Shown here: piece after piece, positions 54,290-63,846 of the stretch | Layout of the letters: every line of letters starts with the position of its first letter | Numbering within the stretch: position 1 is the stretch's first letter | Assembly: GCA_039917615.1 (NCBI GenBank) | Contig: JBDSJD010000048.1 | Span: forward strand, 58,788-122,787 | DNA length: 64,000 nucleotides | Reading direction: 5' to 3' | Source: ZC4RG30 sp039917615 | Lineage (GTDB): Bacteria; Pseudomonadota; Gammaproteobacteria; Steroidobacterales; Steroidobacteraceae | The notes under the pieces: generated by a model | What the model was told of the DNA's origin: nothing | Databases searched by the model: none | Seen by the model: the letters and a program-made list of their open reading frames with translations, nothing else | Made by a program: the position numbers and the translations under genes

Positions 54290-56707
54290 TCAGTAGTCGT
54301 AGACGTGCTCTGCTGCCAGCCCCTGTGCGCGCAACGCGCGCAACACTTCATGCAGCGCCGGCACCGGAGTCAGTATCCCTACGCGCTTTTTCTGCGGATC
54401 GGTGAGGATCGCCCTTGAGAACGCGACTTTCCCCTGAGGCAGGTCGTAGCGCCAGCCGGCCGGCACCACCGCTGTCAGCAGGATCTCGTCGTTGCCTGAT
54501 ATCTCGACGAAACGCACGCCCTGCGCAGCAAGCTCTCCGACGGCGTCTCCGAACGCCTCATAACGCGGCAGCCTGACAGCGAGCGAGCCATCCTCCAGCG
54601 GAGCAATGATTCCGGTGCCAGTCAACGTTGCCAGGCCCTCACGGGTTGCGCCCTGCACGACTGCCTCGATCCCGCGATCCGCCGTCCCGTAAGTCAGGCG
54701 CGTGCCGATGGTTAGCAGCGTCGCATACTGTGCCTTCACCAGCATCTCGGCGCTCAGGATCAGGCGGCGCTCCCATTTGCGTATTTGGTGGTCGCCGTGG
54801 ATGGGTGCTTCCCGCCACAGTCGCTTGAGCTCGGCAAAGAAGGAGAATTCATACCAGGGACGCACGCGGATGAAATCCACATACCGCTGCGCGAAACCGA
54901 CGGCGGCGGCATCCTCGGCAGTGGGCTCGTTCGATGCCAGCCACTCGGTCACGCGTCCGATTGTGTTTTCGTAGACACCCTTGACGGCATTCTCCACGGT
55001 GTAGCTGGTGCCGATCACCGCGACCATGACGTGATAGCCCCAGTTGAAGTCGTATTTGTTCCGCGTGGCCTGCCAGGCATCCCAGTAGTAGCCCCAGAAC
55101 TGACCGATGGAACCGAAGTAGGGAAACCTCGAGGGCATCTGCCGCCGCAGCGACTGCGCATATTCAGCCGGACTGTAGACCAGCACCCACTCGGGCAGGG
55201 TCAGAAAGGTCTGGGCCTCGTCGCGCCTGTAACTTTCTCTTGCCTGCAGCTGTGCGAGCGACAGCGGGCGTGGAGCTGCCGGCGTCGCGTCGGCGGCTTC
55301 CGGACGGTAGTAGGCATCCCAAAGGCTGTTGCTGAACTTGTTCGCAGGATCCACCCGGAGTTTCAACGCAAAAAGCTTGCCGGCATCGGGATAGGCCGCA
55401 TGGAACTGCTGCGGCGTGGCCAGGATCTGGTAAGGCAGGTAGTAGGCGCCGCCGTAGGCTATGGCCGCATCGATCAGCTCGCGCGTCCACGGCCCGACAG
55501 CCTCTCGTGCGACCTTGTCGGTGCCCTGTTTGTAGTAAAGAACAAATGCGAACACTTCATGCCGGGCCCATGCCATCAGCGTTCCAGGATCGCGACGGGC
55601 ATGACGGATGGAGATATTGACCACGTTGACCTCGTGGCGGTTCAGGATCTCGCCCATGACAGGGACGAAGGCATCGAGCTTCTGCACCGGAACGAAGTAT
55701 TCCTGCAGTACAAAAGTGGTTTCCTTGCGCGACTCTGGCTCCAGATCGCGCACGTCGTAACTGGCTTCGTAGTTGCGCCACTCGACCTGCTCGCCGCGAT
55801 AAACCAGCGGATCCACGACGCGCTGCCGCAGCCAGCGGCCGGCTGGCCACTCGGTGACCATGTTGTACACGCGACGGTTCGTGCTGTAGTCGAGGTCACG
55901 AGGAATCAGCCGGTCCGGTACCGTGACCGGCCTGTCCGTTCTCACATAGGAAGAGACCCGCACGGTATCGAAAGCATTGGGATAGATATCCGCGTTGTGG
56001 AAGATGACGTCCGGGTTGTCGCGGACATTTCGCGCGAAGTACTTCCAGTAGCTGGTCAGCGGCATCACCACTGTCTCGCGCTTCACCTTGGCGTTGTCCG
56101 CCAGTACTAGCGTGACCTCCGCGATGACGCCCAGCGCACCGTAGCCGCCAATGGCGCCGTAGAAGAGATCGCTGCGCTCGCCTGGTGATGCCAGCACCAC
56201 ATTTCCGTTCGCCAGCACCAGTCTTATGGATTTCACTGACATCACAACAGGTCCAAGGCCGATGTAACGGCCATGTGCATTGACGCTCAGCGTACCGCCG
56301 ACGGTGAAGTTCGCGTAGGTCTGCATGATTTGCAGCGACAGGTTCGCCGCATCGATGTGCTCCTGGATCTGGCGCCAGGTGATGCCGGCCTGCACGGTGA
56401 TTTCCCTGTCTTCGGGCGAAAAGGCCAGCACCTGATTGAACTGGCGCATGTCGATCTGCACGCCATCCCGGATGGCTGTCTGGCCACCCATGCTGTAGCG
56501 GCCACCGCCGATCGATAATTTGCCGGGATGATTGACCACAGCCGCCACCAGCTCTTCGAGCGTGCGCGGCGCAACCACTTCTGCAACGGTGACCGGATTC
56601 AGCTGTGTGACATCGTTGACCACTTCCGCGCCGGCTGCGTAAAACGGCGCAGCCACCAGAAACAGCGCTCCCGCCCATCTGAGCAACATGCTACGCCACC
56701 CCTGCAA
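54290..56707 (-). CDS. Exported FAD-linked oxidase with long C-terminal extension
   Basis: An 805-residue protein with a signal peptide (LLRWAGALFLVAAPFYAAGA). Residues about 40-230 form an FAD-binding domain of the VAO/GlcD type (KLSIGGGRYSMGGQT, TYANFTVGGTLSVNAHGRYIG, GAIGGYGALGVIAEVTLVL); the substrate domain runs to about 465 (FALKLRVDPANKFSNSLWDAYY), as in sugar-lactone oxidases. A further ~330 residues (LTLPEWVLVYSPAEYAQ, PYFGSIGQFWGYYWDAWQATR) are not part of those enzymes. The position of the covalent His (GxGHS) is GGRYS, so FAD is probably non-covalent. Start ATG 56707 or 56689. It overlaps the upstream gene by 17 bp. Confidence 0.8.
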   Translation of the reverse strand: MQGWRSMLLRWAGALFLVAAPFYAAGAEVVNDVTQLNPVTVAEVVAPRTLEELVAAVVNHPGKLSIGGGRYSMGGQTAIRDGVQIDMRQFNQVLAFSPEDREITVQAGITWRQIQEHIDAANLSLQIMQTYANFTVGGTLSVNAHGRYIGLGPVVMSVKSIRLVLANGNVVLASPGERSDLFYGAIGGYGALGVIAEVTLVLADNAKVKRETVVMPLTSYWKYFARNVRDNPDVIFHNADIYPNAFDTVRVSSYVRTDRPVTVPDRLIPRDLDYSTNRRVYNMVTEWPAGRWLRQRVVDPLVYRGEQVEWRNYEASYDVRDLEPESRKETTFVLQEYFVPVQKLDAFVPVMGEILNRHEVNVVNISIRHARRDPGTLMAWARHEVFAFVLYYKQGTDKVAREAVGPWTRELIDAAIAYGGAYYLPYQILATPQQFHAAYPDAGKLFALKLRVDPANKFSNSLWDAYYRPEAADATPAAPRPLSLAQLQARESYRRDEAQTFLTLPEWVLVYSPAEYAQSLRRQMPSRFPYFGSIGQFWGYYWDAWQATRNKYDFNWGYHVMVAVIGTSYTVENAVKGVYENTIGRVTEWLASNEPTAEDAAAVGFAQRYVDFIRVRPWYEFSFFAELKRLWREAPIHGDHQIRKWERRLILSAEMLVKAQYATLLTIGTRLTYGTADRGIEAVVQGATREGLATLTGTGIIAPLEDGSLAVRLPRYEAFGDAVGELAAQGVRFVEISGNDEILLTAVVPAGWRYDLPQGKVAFSRAILTDPQKKRVGILTPVPALHEVLRALRAQGLAAEHVYDY

Positions 56708-57056
56708 GTGCGCTGCCCACGCGATACATCAGGCAGCACAGCACGAACATTGCCGTCGCCAGAAGCAATGCAATGAGCACCTGCACGCCCGACCTCGACC
56801 GCACCAGATACCAAGGCAGCGCAATGGTGGTGACCAGCAGCATGCCAACGCTCAATCCCCAGGACGTCCGATAGCCCCTCTCACCTGCGTCGACCCGATA
56901 CCAGCAGAACACCAGCAGCACACAGACCGCAGCCATGAACGTGGAGAAAAGGCTATCAGTGTCGGCTAGCCTGTCCGGACTCGTTTCAACCAGACCGAGA
57001 ATGAGGCTGCACAACGGCAGCGTGCCTGCCAGCAGCCATCGTCTGCGCATCTGCAT
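56691..57056 (-). CDS. Small four-helix membrane protein, unknown
   Basis: A 121-residue protein with four hydrophobic segments (about 8-22, 37-53, 66-84, 90-112) and no recognised motif. It overlaps the FAD oxidase start by 17 bp, so the two are probably co-transcribed and this may be its membrane partner. Start ATG 57056 or 57050. Confidence 0.65.
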   Translation of the reverse strand: MQMRRRWLLAGTLPLCSLILGLVETSPDRLADTDSLFSTFMAAVCVLLVFCWYRVDAGERGYRTSWGLSVGMLLVTTIALPWYLVRSRSGVQVLIALLLATAMFVLCCLMYRVGSALAGVA

Positions 57057-57136
57057 CCCTTGAGATCACTCCCCTGTTGTGGATAGTAACGTGTACGGGC
57101 ACGCCAAGAGTCTGCCCGTAGCCTGTCACGACACGG

Positions 57137-58615
57137 CTATGGTGCGGTCATCAGGGATTGCAAGTAGGCGCCGGTTTCGGGATTTACATTCAGGGCGCCG
57201 CCACGACCCAGCGGACCGCTGTAGCGGCCCAGCGCGGCATCCACCGGCTTCATACCCTGGCTGTCCTTTGCGTAAAGGTCGGCGCCATGATCGACCAGCA
57301 ATTTGATGACCTTGTTCCAGCCCTGGAAGGCGGCGCCATGCAGGGCCGTGAGTCCGAGTTTGTCTTGCCGATTCACATCTGCACCAGCAGCCAACAGCAA
57401 CTGTAATGCTTCGAGCGCGTCAGCTTCCGTCTTGAAACGGCCCCGGGTATCGGTATTGGATGAGCCCAGCCCCGCGGCCGCCATCAGCGGTGACACGTTA
57501 TCCATCGTAGGCAGGTCGGACAGCGCGCCGTGTTGCAGCAACAGCTTGATCACCGCCACGTCGGCGGCCTTCGCGGCCCGCAACAGCGCTGTGCTGCCGA
57601 CGGTGAGAATGAGGTCGGTGCCACGGTCGGCGGTTATGCTTCTGAATGGCGGATAGAGCTTTAATTGCAGGTTTGGATTGGCGCCCGCTTCCAGCAACTG
57701 CGTGATCAGTTGCAGGCTCGCGACTTCATCCAGTGAGGGCAAGTCCGCGCGACCACCGCGGGGAATGGTGTTGTAGTCCACCGCCGCATAAAGTGCACTG
57801 CGGCCCCAGCGATCCCACTTGTTGACGTTGGCGCCATGCGCCAGCAGGAAGGCAGCGCTGTCGAAGTGGGCATTGAGCGTGGCGACCAGCAGCGGGCTGA
57901 CGCCGTCGGGATCGGTGAGATTCACGTTTGCCCCTGCCGCGACTAACACCTGCACGCATTCGAGACAGCCCTGGCGCGCCGCGTAGAGCAACGCGGTAAG
58001 CCCGCCTGTCGGCATGTACTTGGCACGCGGCTCGGCGGTGATTTCCCGTTCCCACTGATTCGCGCTGGAACGCGCGTTTACATTGGCACCGGCTGCAATC
58101 AGTGTGCGCAGCATGGCGGGCTGACTCTGGGCCGCCGCCCACATCAGGGCCGTCTGGTCGCGCCAGTGTTCACGCGCGTCAACCTTGGCGCCGCGCGCCA
58201 GCAACAGTTCTGCCGCCGCTACGTTACCGGTTCTCGCTACTGCCATCAGGGCGGTCTGTCCTTCGGCATTCACTGCGCCAACATCGCCTCCATGTTTCAG
58301 CAGCAAGTTCAGCATGGCGGTATCGGCCACCACGGCGGCTTCCATCATCGGCGTTGCGCCGTAATCGTTGGCGGCATTGGCGCTGGCGCCACGATCCAGC
58401 AGCGCGCGGGCCATTGCCAGCATGTTGTGATAGGCGGCCCAGTGCAGCAGCGTGGTGCCGTCGGGTTCGGTAACGGTAACGTCGGCAGTTGCTGCCAGCA
58501 GTGTCAGCGCGCGCTGCTGCTGCCCAGTGCGGGCAGCAGCGAACAGCGCATCCTGCGCCTGGACGACAGTGGCCAGCATGCAGGCGGCAAGCAGTGGAAC
58601 CAGACGACGCAGCAC
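57137..58615 (-). CDS. Exported ankyrin-repeat protein, copy 2
   Basis: A 492-residue protein starting with GTG, with a signal peptide (LVPLLAACMLATVVQA). About ten ankyrin repeats (TTLLHWAAYHN, TPMMEAAVVAD, TALMAVARTGN, TALHGAAFQG, HGADLYAKD). It is homologous to the ankyrin protein at 33.4-35.0 kb, with the same special positions (SPLMAAAGLG, ANVNKWDRWGRSALYAAV). Last gene of the second PSD-DUF1552 operon, 18 bp after DUF1552. Confidence 0.88.
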   Translation of the reverse strand: MLRRLVPLLAACMLATVVQAQDALFAAARTGQQQRALTLLAATADVTVTEPDGTTLLHWAAYHNMLAMARALLDRGASANAANDYGATPMMEAAVVADTAMLNLLLKHGGDVGAVNAEGQTALMAVARTGNVAAAELLLARGAKVDAREHWRDQTALMWAAAQSQPAMLRTLIAAGANVNARSSANQWEREITAEPRAKYMPTGGLTALLYAARQGCLECVQVLVAAGANVNLTDPDGVSPLLVATLNAHFDSAAFLLAHGANVNKWDRWGRSALYAAVDYNTIPRGGRADLPSLDEVASLQLITQLLEAGANPNLQLKLYPPFRSITADRGTDLILTVGSTALLRAAKAADVAVIKLLLQHGALSDLPTMDNVSPLMAAAGLGSSNTDTRGRFKTEADALEALQLLLAAGADVNRQDKLGLTALHGAAFQGWNKVIKLLVDHGADLYAKDSQGMKPVDAALGRYSGPLGRGGALNVNPETGAYLQSLMTAP

Positions 58616-58633
58616 AGTGCAGACCTGTCGCGC

Positions 58634-59956
58634 CTAAACTTCCGCGAAGGCGCCGGTACTGTCGCCCACCGCGGCAACCGGTACGCCGGCCCGGTCGAGC
58701 ACGGTAAGCAGCAGGTTCGCAATCGGGGTGCGATCAGGATATCGAAGGTGCTGTCCGCCCTTGATCCTGCCGCAACCACCGCCCACCAGGGCCAGGGGCA
58801 GCGGAAAATTGTTGTGTACGTTGCTGTCGCTCATGTTGCTGCCGAACAGCAGGATGGCATTGTCCAGCATGCTCCTCTCGCCATCTTGCGTGGCGGCCAA
58901 CTTGCCGACGAAGCGGCTGAACACCTTGGTGTTGTACTGCTGGATCACGGCAAGCCGGTCCATCTTGGCGGCGTTGTTCTGGTGGTGTGAAAGCGGATGG
59001 AAGGCGTCGGCGATGCCAAGATGGTTGTAGGTCTTGTTGCTGGCTTCAGCTGCCATCATGAATGAGGCAACACGGGTGGCGCCCGCCTGCCAGGCAATGT
59101 GGATCATGTCGAACATGAGATTGAGATGTTCATCGATGGACTCGGGGATGCCTGCGGGCACATTGGGCATGACCAGTCCATCCAGGTTCTGAGCTTCCAG
59201 CTTCTGAACCCGCCGTTCGATTTCGCGGACCGTGTCCAGGTAGTCGTCAATCCGCACCCGGTCCTGGATACCCAGCTTGCGCTGCAGCGAGGCAGCCTGG
59301 TCCGTCACCATGTCGAGGAGACTGCCGTACTGGCCTGCTATCGACTTCCTCTCCTGTTCGCTGCCACCCTGCCCGAACAGGCGCTGCAGCATGCGTCCGG
59401 GATTGTGTTCCATGGGCAGCGGAGTGCTGGGAGTGCGGAAGGACGTGGTGCTGGCGTAACTGCAGCCGTAATCGCGGTCGCAGCTGCTGCTGCCACCACT
59501 TTCTTCCAGCGCCAGCTCGATTGACGGCAACGGCGTGTCCTGGCCGATATGCAGCGCGGCGATCTGGTCAATGGAAACCCCACCAATGGGGTCATGACTG
59601 ATCTGAGGCGTCACCGCACTGAGCCAGGTGCCGGGCGCTATGGCATGCACCGGGCCTGTGGCATGCCGATTCTCAAGGCCGCTGATCAGAGTCAGTTTGT
59701 CCTTGTAAGGCGCGAGTGGCTGCAGGATGGACTTGAGATCAAAATCGCGCCCGACGGTGTCAGGGGTCCACCGGTCCATCACCGCCCCATGCGGGAAGTA
59801 AATGAAACCGAGTTTCGGCACGGCCCTGGCGGCTGTTTGCGCCAGGGCCGTGTGGGCCGGGATCATGGCGTCCAGCAGTGGCAGCCCGACGCTGATTCCG
59901 GCGTTGCGGAGAAAGGTGCGGCGTGGCAGTGATTTTCTAGTCAGAAACATGGGCAA
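58634..59956 (-). CDS. DUF1552 family Tat-exported protein, copy 2
   Basis: A 440-residue paralogue of the protein at 32.1 kb. Twin-arginine signal LPRRTFLRNAGISVGLPLLD, then YFPHGAVMDRW and LTLISGLEN; the C-terminal motif is GSNMSDSNVHNNFPLPLALVGGG, where the first copy has GSGIADGNNHDHAPLP. It overlaps the preceding PSD gene by 14-20 bp (ATG 59956 or 59950), so it is translationally coupled. Confidence 0.88.
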   Translation of the reverse strand: MPMFLTRKSLPRRTFLRNAGISVGLPLLDAMIPAHTALAQTAARAVPKLGFIYFPHGAVMDRWTPDTVGRDFDLKSILQPLAPYKDKLTLISGLENRHATGPVHAIAPGTWLSAVTPQISHDPIGGVSIDQIAALHIGQDTPLPSIELALEESGGSSSCDRDYGCSYASTTSFRTPSTPLPMEHNPGRMLQRLFGQGGSEQERKSIAGQYGSLLDMVTDQAASLQRKLGIQDRVRIDDYLDTVREIERRVQKLEAQNLDGLVMPNVPAGIPESIDEHLNLMFDMIHIAWQAGATRVASFMMAAEASNKTYNHLGIADAFHPLSHHQNNAAKMDRLAVIQQYNTKVFSRFVGKLAATQDGERSMLDNAILLFGSNMSDSNVHNNFPLPLALVGGGCGRIKGGQHLRYPDRTPIANLLLTVLDRAGVPVAAVGDSTGAFAEV

Positions 59957-62369
59957 CCTTCCCGTTGGTCCCTGTTGCAGCAGCAGGATTGCGATTGTGC
60001 AGGAAGGGCTCGCTGGTAACGATGGCTTTGAGAATGGCGGAGAAACGATAGTCGTCTTTGGCGGCCTGTTTCACTATGGCGCGCACGCTCGGCATGTCGT
60101 AAAAGCCAAGGTTGCGCCCCAGCGCGTACAACATGAGTTTTTCAACCAAGGTCTGGGCAAATTGCTCCGGTCTGGCGCTGATCGCCTTGCGCAGGTCCTG
60201 TACGTTCGTCACCCCGGTGCCATCGGCCATTTTTCCGCTGGCGTCGATGGCTTTGCCGGTTTCCGCATCTTTGGTCCGCCAGCGGCCGATGGCGTCGAAA
60301 TTTTCCAGCGCGAAGCCCAGCGGATCCATTACGCCGTGGCAGGCAAAACAACCGCGATTGGAACGGTGTAGTTCCATGCGCTCACGCACGGTAATCGCCA
60401 CCGTGCCTTCAACATTTTCAGGCAGTGCCTCCACATTGGGCGGCGGTGAGGTTGGTGGCGTGCCGAGGATGTTTTCCAGGATCCAGGCACCACGCAGCAC
60501 TGGCGCCGTGCGATTCGGGTAGGAAGTGACCATCAGCATTGCGGCCTTGCCGAAAATGCCGAAACGGTTGGCGTCCGTGAGTGGCACCCGACGAAACTGG
60601 TCACCCCTGACGCCGTTGATCCCATAGTGCCGGGCCAGCCTTTCGTTGACGAAAGTGTAATTGGCATCCAGTAGCCTGAGCACGCTCTGATTTTCGAGGA
60701 ATACGCTGCCGACGAATAGCGCCATTTCCCTGGCAAAATCTTCGCGCAGGCCCACATCGTATGCGGGAAACAGAACGGGGTCGGGGTCGACATTGTCCAG
60801 GCCACGGACATGCAGCCACTGGAAGGCGAAATTATTGACCAGTGCGCCGGCCCTGGGATCCGCCAGCATGCGTTCCACCTGGGCTCCCAGCACGGCTGCG
60901 TTCTGCAGCCTGCCGTTGCCGGCCAACCGCAGCAGCTCCTCGTCGGGCAGGCTGCTCCAAAAGAAAAAGGCCAGTCGTGAAGCGAGTTCGAACCCGTTGA
61001 TGCGGAACGTGCCGTCGGCAAGCCCATCGGGTGGTGTTTCCACCCGGTACAGAAAATAGGGACTGGCAAGGATCGCCATCAGCCCTTGCTGAATACCGGA
61101 TTCGAAATTGCCTTGTTCACGACCCCGACGGAAGAAGCCCAGCGGCGCGGCCAGCTCCTCCGGAGTCGGTGGATGACGAAAGGCCTTCTTCACCAGGTTG
61201 CCCAGAATAAGGTTGGCGCAGGGCAGCTCCTCGCTGACTGCACGGGGACGACAGACGAAAATGCGTTGGCGGCTGGGTGTCACGCCCAGGCCCTTTGGGT
61301 TGTAGGGTCCCATGATCTGCAATTGCGAAGGTTTGGTGATCCGGCGCCACTGGTCTTCGGGCAACAGCGGGTACAGGATGTCGTCCGACTCTGCGAAGGT
61401 TTTGGCGATGAAGGTGATGCCGACCTGGTGCGGACCGGCCGACACGGAGCGCCTGATGTTGCGGAACCGTTCGTTGATGGCCGCGAGTGCTGGTGCCTGT
61501 TGCTGGTCGATGGCCCTGACATCCTTGTCGCCGCCCACGCTCTGCTCGAACACCTTGCGGCCATCAATGGTCATGATCACGGTGTGCGGCTCATCCAGCC
61601 CGAACACGTAGGTGGCGCCGGCCAGCCCGGTGATGGTGAAGTCGTAGTCCCCGTCGGTGGGGAAGTAGTGTTCCACCAGCATGCCGCCACGGGTGCCCAG
61701 CGGCAAACCGTCCACATGGCGGTATTGGGAATTTCCCGCAGGCACCCGATAAGAGGCCAGTTGCTGTTTCGGTTCGGGATTGCCAACTGCGAGCAGACTG
61801 ATGTCACGGGCAGCCGCGATGTATTGCTCCAGAAACGAGGGAGAGACCTTCAACACGTTGGCGACATTGTCGAAGCCGTCGCTGACATCATCCTTGGGCA
61901 GCAGGACCGTGGTATCGATTTGCAGATCCAATAAATCCCGGATGGCATTGGCATACTCGGCCCGATTCAGGCGGTGCAGGGCCACATTGCCGGCGATGGG
62001 TTGTGCGGCAGCGCTGCGGTCAATGCTGGTTTCGAGCCAGCCGACGAAGGCCTTCACCCGGTCCGGCTCCGGTTGCTGATTTCCCGGTGGCGGCATCATG
62101 TGGCCGTTGAGTTTGCGGATCACCTTTTCCCAGCTCTCTGCTTGTTCACTGACCTGCGTCAGCGGCAGTGTCTCGAATGCAAGGCTACCGGCCCAGTCAT
62201 CCTGGTTATGGCAGTCAGCACAGTAGGTATCCAGCAGTTGCTGGTGGGCTGCGGCGGGCACGGTTGCCTTGCTGGTTGCTTCGGCAAGCTGCGACGGTGC
62301 CGGCAACAGGCTGGCCAACGCGAGCAGGACGCGGGGCAGTAGCGTGGTTTGAGAGCTGTTCCTCAGCAT
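59937..62369 (-). CDS. Exported DUF1592-family (PSD/PSCyt) cytochrome-like protein, copy 2
   Basis: An 810-residue paralogue of the 29.6 kb protein. Signal sequence TLLPRVLLALASLLPAPSQ; haem motif CADCH (50-54) in DTYCADCHNQDDWAGSLAF; LNRAEYANAIRDLLDL; ELASRLAFFFWSSLPDEELL; a second haem motif CFACH at about 674-678 in NRGCFACHGVMDPLGFALENFD; and the C-terminal DUF1585 part. It lacks the long Gly-rich insert of copy 1. ATG 62369 shares one base with the stop of the upstream beta-lactamase-fold gene (TGATG). Confidence 0.9.
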   Translation of the reverse strand: MLRNSSQTTLLPRVLLALASLLPAPSQLAEATSKATVPAAAHQQLLDTYCADCHNQDDWAGSLAFETLPLTQVSEQAESWEKVIRKLNGHMMPPPGNQQPEPDRVKAFVGWLETSIDRSAAAQPIAGNVALHRLNRAEYANAIRDLLDLQIDTTVLLPKDDVSDGFDNVANVLKVSPSFLEQYIAAARDISLLAVGNPEPKQQLASYRVPAGNSQYRHVDGLPLGTRGGMLVEHYFPTDGDYDFTITGLAGATYVFGLDEPHTVIMTIDGRKVFEQSVGGDKDVRAIDQQQAPALAAINERFRNIRRSVSAGPHQVGITFIAKTFAESDDILYPLLPEDQWRRITKPSQLQIMGPYNPKGLGVTPSRQRIFVCRPRAVSEELPCANLILGNLVKKAFRHPPTPEELAAPLGFFRRGREQGNFESGIQQGLMAILASPYFLYRVETPPDGLADGTFRINGFELASRLAFFFWSSLPDEELLRLAGNGRLQNAAVLGAQVERMLADPRAGALVNNFAFQWLHVRGLDNVDPDPVLFPAYDVGLREDFAREMALFVGSVFLENQSVLRLLDANYTFVNERLARHYGINGVRGDQFRRVPLTDANRFGIFGKAAMLMVTSYPNRTAPVLRGAWILENILGTPPTSPPPNVEALPENVEGTVAITVRERMELHRSNRGCFACHGVMDPLGFALENFDAIGRWRTKDAETGKAIDASGKMADGTGVTNVQDLRKAISARPEQFAQTLVEKLMLYALGRNLGFYDMPSVRAIVKQAAKDDYRFSAILKAIVTSEPFLHNRNPAAATGTNGKVAHVSD

Positions 62370-63313
62370 CAGCCGATACCGCCGGTTTCCCTGACATGGT
62401 CGATCACGCCGTGATAGATCAGATACAGGAACAATGCTGAGTCGCCCCAGTGCGCGTCGAACTCTCGTGTGGGTGCCGCTGCCATGATTTCCCTCAGTCC
62501 CAGTCCCTGCTTCATCAGGGCCACCGTGCGTTCCCTGACGGACCGGCACATCTCCAATTGCGCCAGCAGCTGCGCCCTGCCCTGCACGGAGCCCTTGCCG
62601 GGAATGATACGGGTGGCATCACCACAAAGTTTCAGCAGGCTCTCATTTGCGGCAATCAGCCCGTCGATCCAGCCGCCAGTCACGTAGTCCGCAATCGGAT
62701 AAGCGCCCACGGCGAGCAGGTCCCCCGCAAACAGCAAGTCATTTCCTGGCAGATGGACATGAAGGTCGCCATCGGTATGGGCACGGGGCGCGTGCCCGCA
62801 GCGGAGCACCCGGCCTCCCAACTGCAGTTCCGTGTCGGTGTAAAAGGTTTTGGTGGGCAGAGCGGCGGGCTTGCTGGGCGGATAGCTCAATTGTTCCCAT
62901 TGCACCTCGATGTCGGTGCCCATCCACAGGCGGGTGTTCTCATGCGCGACGATGGTGGCACCGGTGGCGGCGAACAACTCGTTGCTGCCCGTGTGCCGTG
63001 GTCGCCAGTTGCTGTTGACCAGATACCGCACATTCACGGTACCGGCAGCTTGCAGGATCGCTGCTTGTAGCGCGCGGCCTTCCGCGGCAGTACTGCCGTC
63101 CACCAGCGCGGCTTCGCCAGCAGTAGCAAGCAGCAGGCTGTTGCCGCTGTCGCTGGACAGCAGCCACAGGCCATCGCCAAGGGGAATTGTGCGAGTGGTT
63201 CCGCGCTGTGACTCTTGTGCATGCAGGGAGGGCATGCCAGCGCCACCCAATAGCGCCGCTGCGGAGAGCGCAGCACGCTGAAGCAGGATTCGGCGGGTGA
63301 AGTGTTCGGGCAT
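62369..63313 (-). CDS. Tat-exported metallo-beta-lactamase-fold protein with lost metal ligands
   Basis: A 314-residue protein from ATG 63313 with a twin-arginine signal (FTRRILLQRAALSAAALLGG, ending SLHA). The fold is that of the MBL/quinoprotein-relay hydrolase group. The metal motif that normally reads NTHWHxDHTGGN is NSNWRPRHTGSN here (Asn102, Arg104, Arg106; only His107 kept), and the final PGHG is PGKG (Lys240). HTDGD and FAGDL remain. Hydrolase activity is therefore unlikely. It heads the second PSD-DUF1552-ankyrin operon, coupled to the PSD gene. ATG 63349 in frame is an alternative start. Confidence 0.83.
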   Translation of the reverse strand: MPEHFTRRILLQRAALSAAALLGGAGMPSLHAQESQRGTTRTIPLGDGLWLLSSDSGNSLLLATAGEAALVDGSTAAEGRALQAAILQAAGTVNVRYLVNSNWRPRHTGSNELFAATGATIVAHENTRLWMGTDIEVQWEQLSYPPSKPAALPTKTFYTDTELQLGGRVLRCGHAPRAHTDGDLHVHLPGNDLLFAGDLLAVGAYPIADYVTGGWIDGLIAANESLLKLCGDATRIIPGKGSVQGRAQLLAQLEMCRSVRERTVALMKQGLGLREIMAAAPTREFDAHWGDSALFLYLIYHGVIDHVRETGGIG

Positions 63314-63512
63314 TGGTGCGGATTTCGGAACGTACCGTCGAATGGTCATGTTTGGCGGATAGTACTTTCAAACCACCTGCCCTGGCGCGGCTTGCCGGCA
63401 TGCTTGCCCGAACCCACCTACGAGCCTTGCCCGGTGAAATCAGGTTCTCCGGAGGCCGGGCGGCATCCCGCCGCGGTGCCAAGGATCTTGGGCCCCCTTG
63501 ATCGAGGGGTAT

Positions 63513-63540
63513 TGTCCGTACATTGTACGGATGATAGAAT
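63513..63540 (+). promoter_or_regulatory. Candidate promoter of the DUF1778-GNAT toxin-antitoxin operon
   Basis: TTGTCC (63513-63518), 16 bp, TAGAAT (63535-63540), a fair sigma-70 match, 27 bp upstream of the antitoxin ATG. It overlaps the palindrome at 63515-63531, as expected for autorepression. Confidence 0.5.
63515..63531. promoter_or_regulatory. Perfect 8-bp inverted repeat, likely antitoxin operator
   Basis: TCCGTACA, one T, TGTACGGA: a perfect palindrome with 8 bp arms lying between the -35 and -10 hexamers. Ribbon-helix-helix antitoxins of the DUF1778 type bind such repeats. Confidence 0.6.
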
Positions 63541-63567
63541 CAGGCATGGATTCTCCGAGGAGCGATA

Positions 63568-63846
63568 ATGGCAAGCCCCGCAAAGCGCCGCGATGACCGG
63601 CTGGAATTTCGACTGCCCCCCGGCGCCAAGGCCGTGCTGAAACGGGCGGCTGACGTTGAGCGCAAGACCCTGAGCGCCTTCCTGCTCGACAAGGGCCTGC
63701 AGGCCGCAACCGAGACACTGGCCGAGCGGACGGAGTTTCGCTTGGGTGCCCGGCAGTACGATGCCTTCGTGGCAGCGCTCGATGCACCGACGAAACCCCG
63801 TCGCCGCCTCGAAACCTTGCTGTCTTCCCCCAGCGTTCTGGAGTGA
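63568..63846 (+). CDS. DUF1778 ribbon-helix-helix antitoxin (TacA-like)
   Basis: A 92-residue protein with an N-terminal ribbon-helix-helix (DDRLEFRLPPGAKAVLKRAADVERKTLSAFLLDKGLQAA) and the DUF1778 C-terminal part FRLGARQYDAFVAALDAPTKPRRRLETLL that wraps the toxin. GAGGAG (63557-63562) precedes ATG 63568. Its TGA overlaps the GTG of the toxin gene, the usual coupling for this pair. Confidence 0.92.
   Translation: MASPAKRRDDRLEFRLPPGAKAVLKRAADVERKTLSAFLLDKGLQAATETLAERTEFRLGARQYDAFVAALDAPTKPRRRLETLLSSPSVLE

Noticed and set aside
54785..56110. 441-codon plus-strand frame inside the FAD oxidase gene
   Set aside because: Antisense shadow; the minus-strand oxidase has clear domains and a signal peptide.
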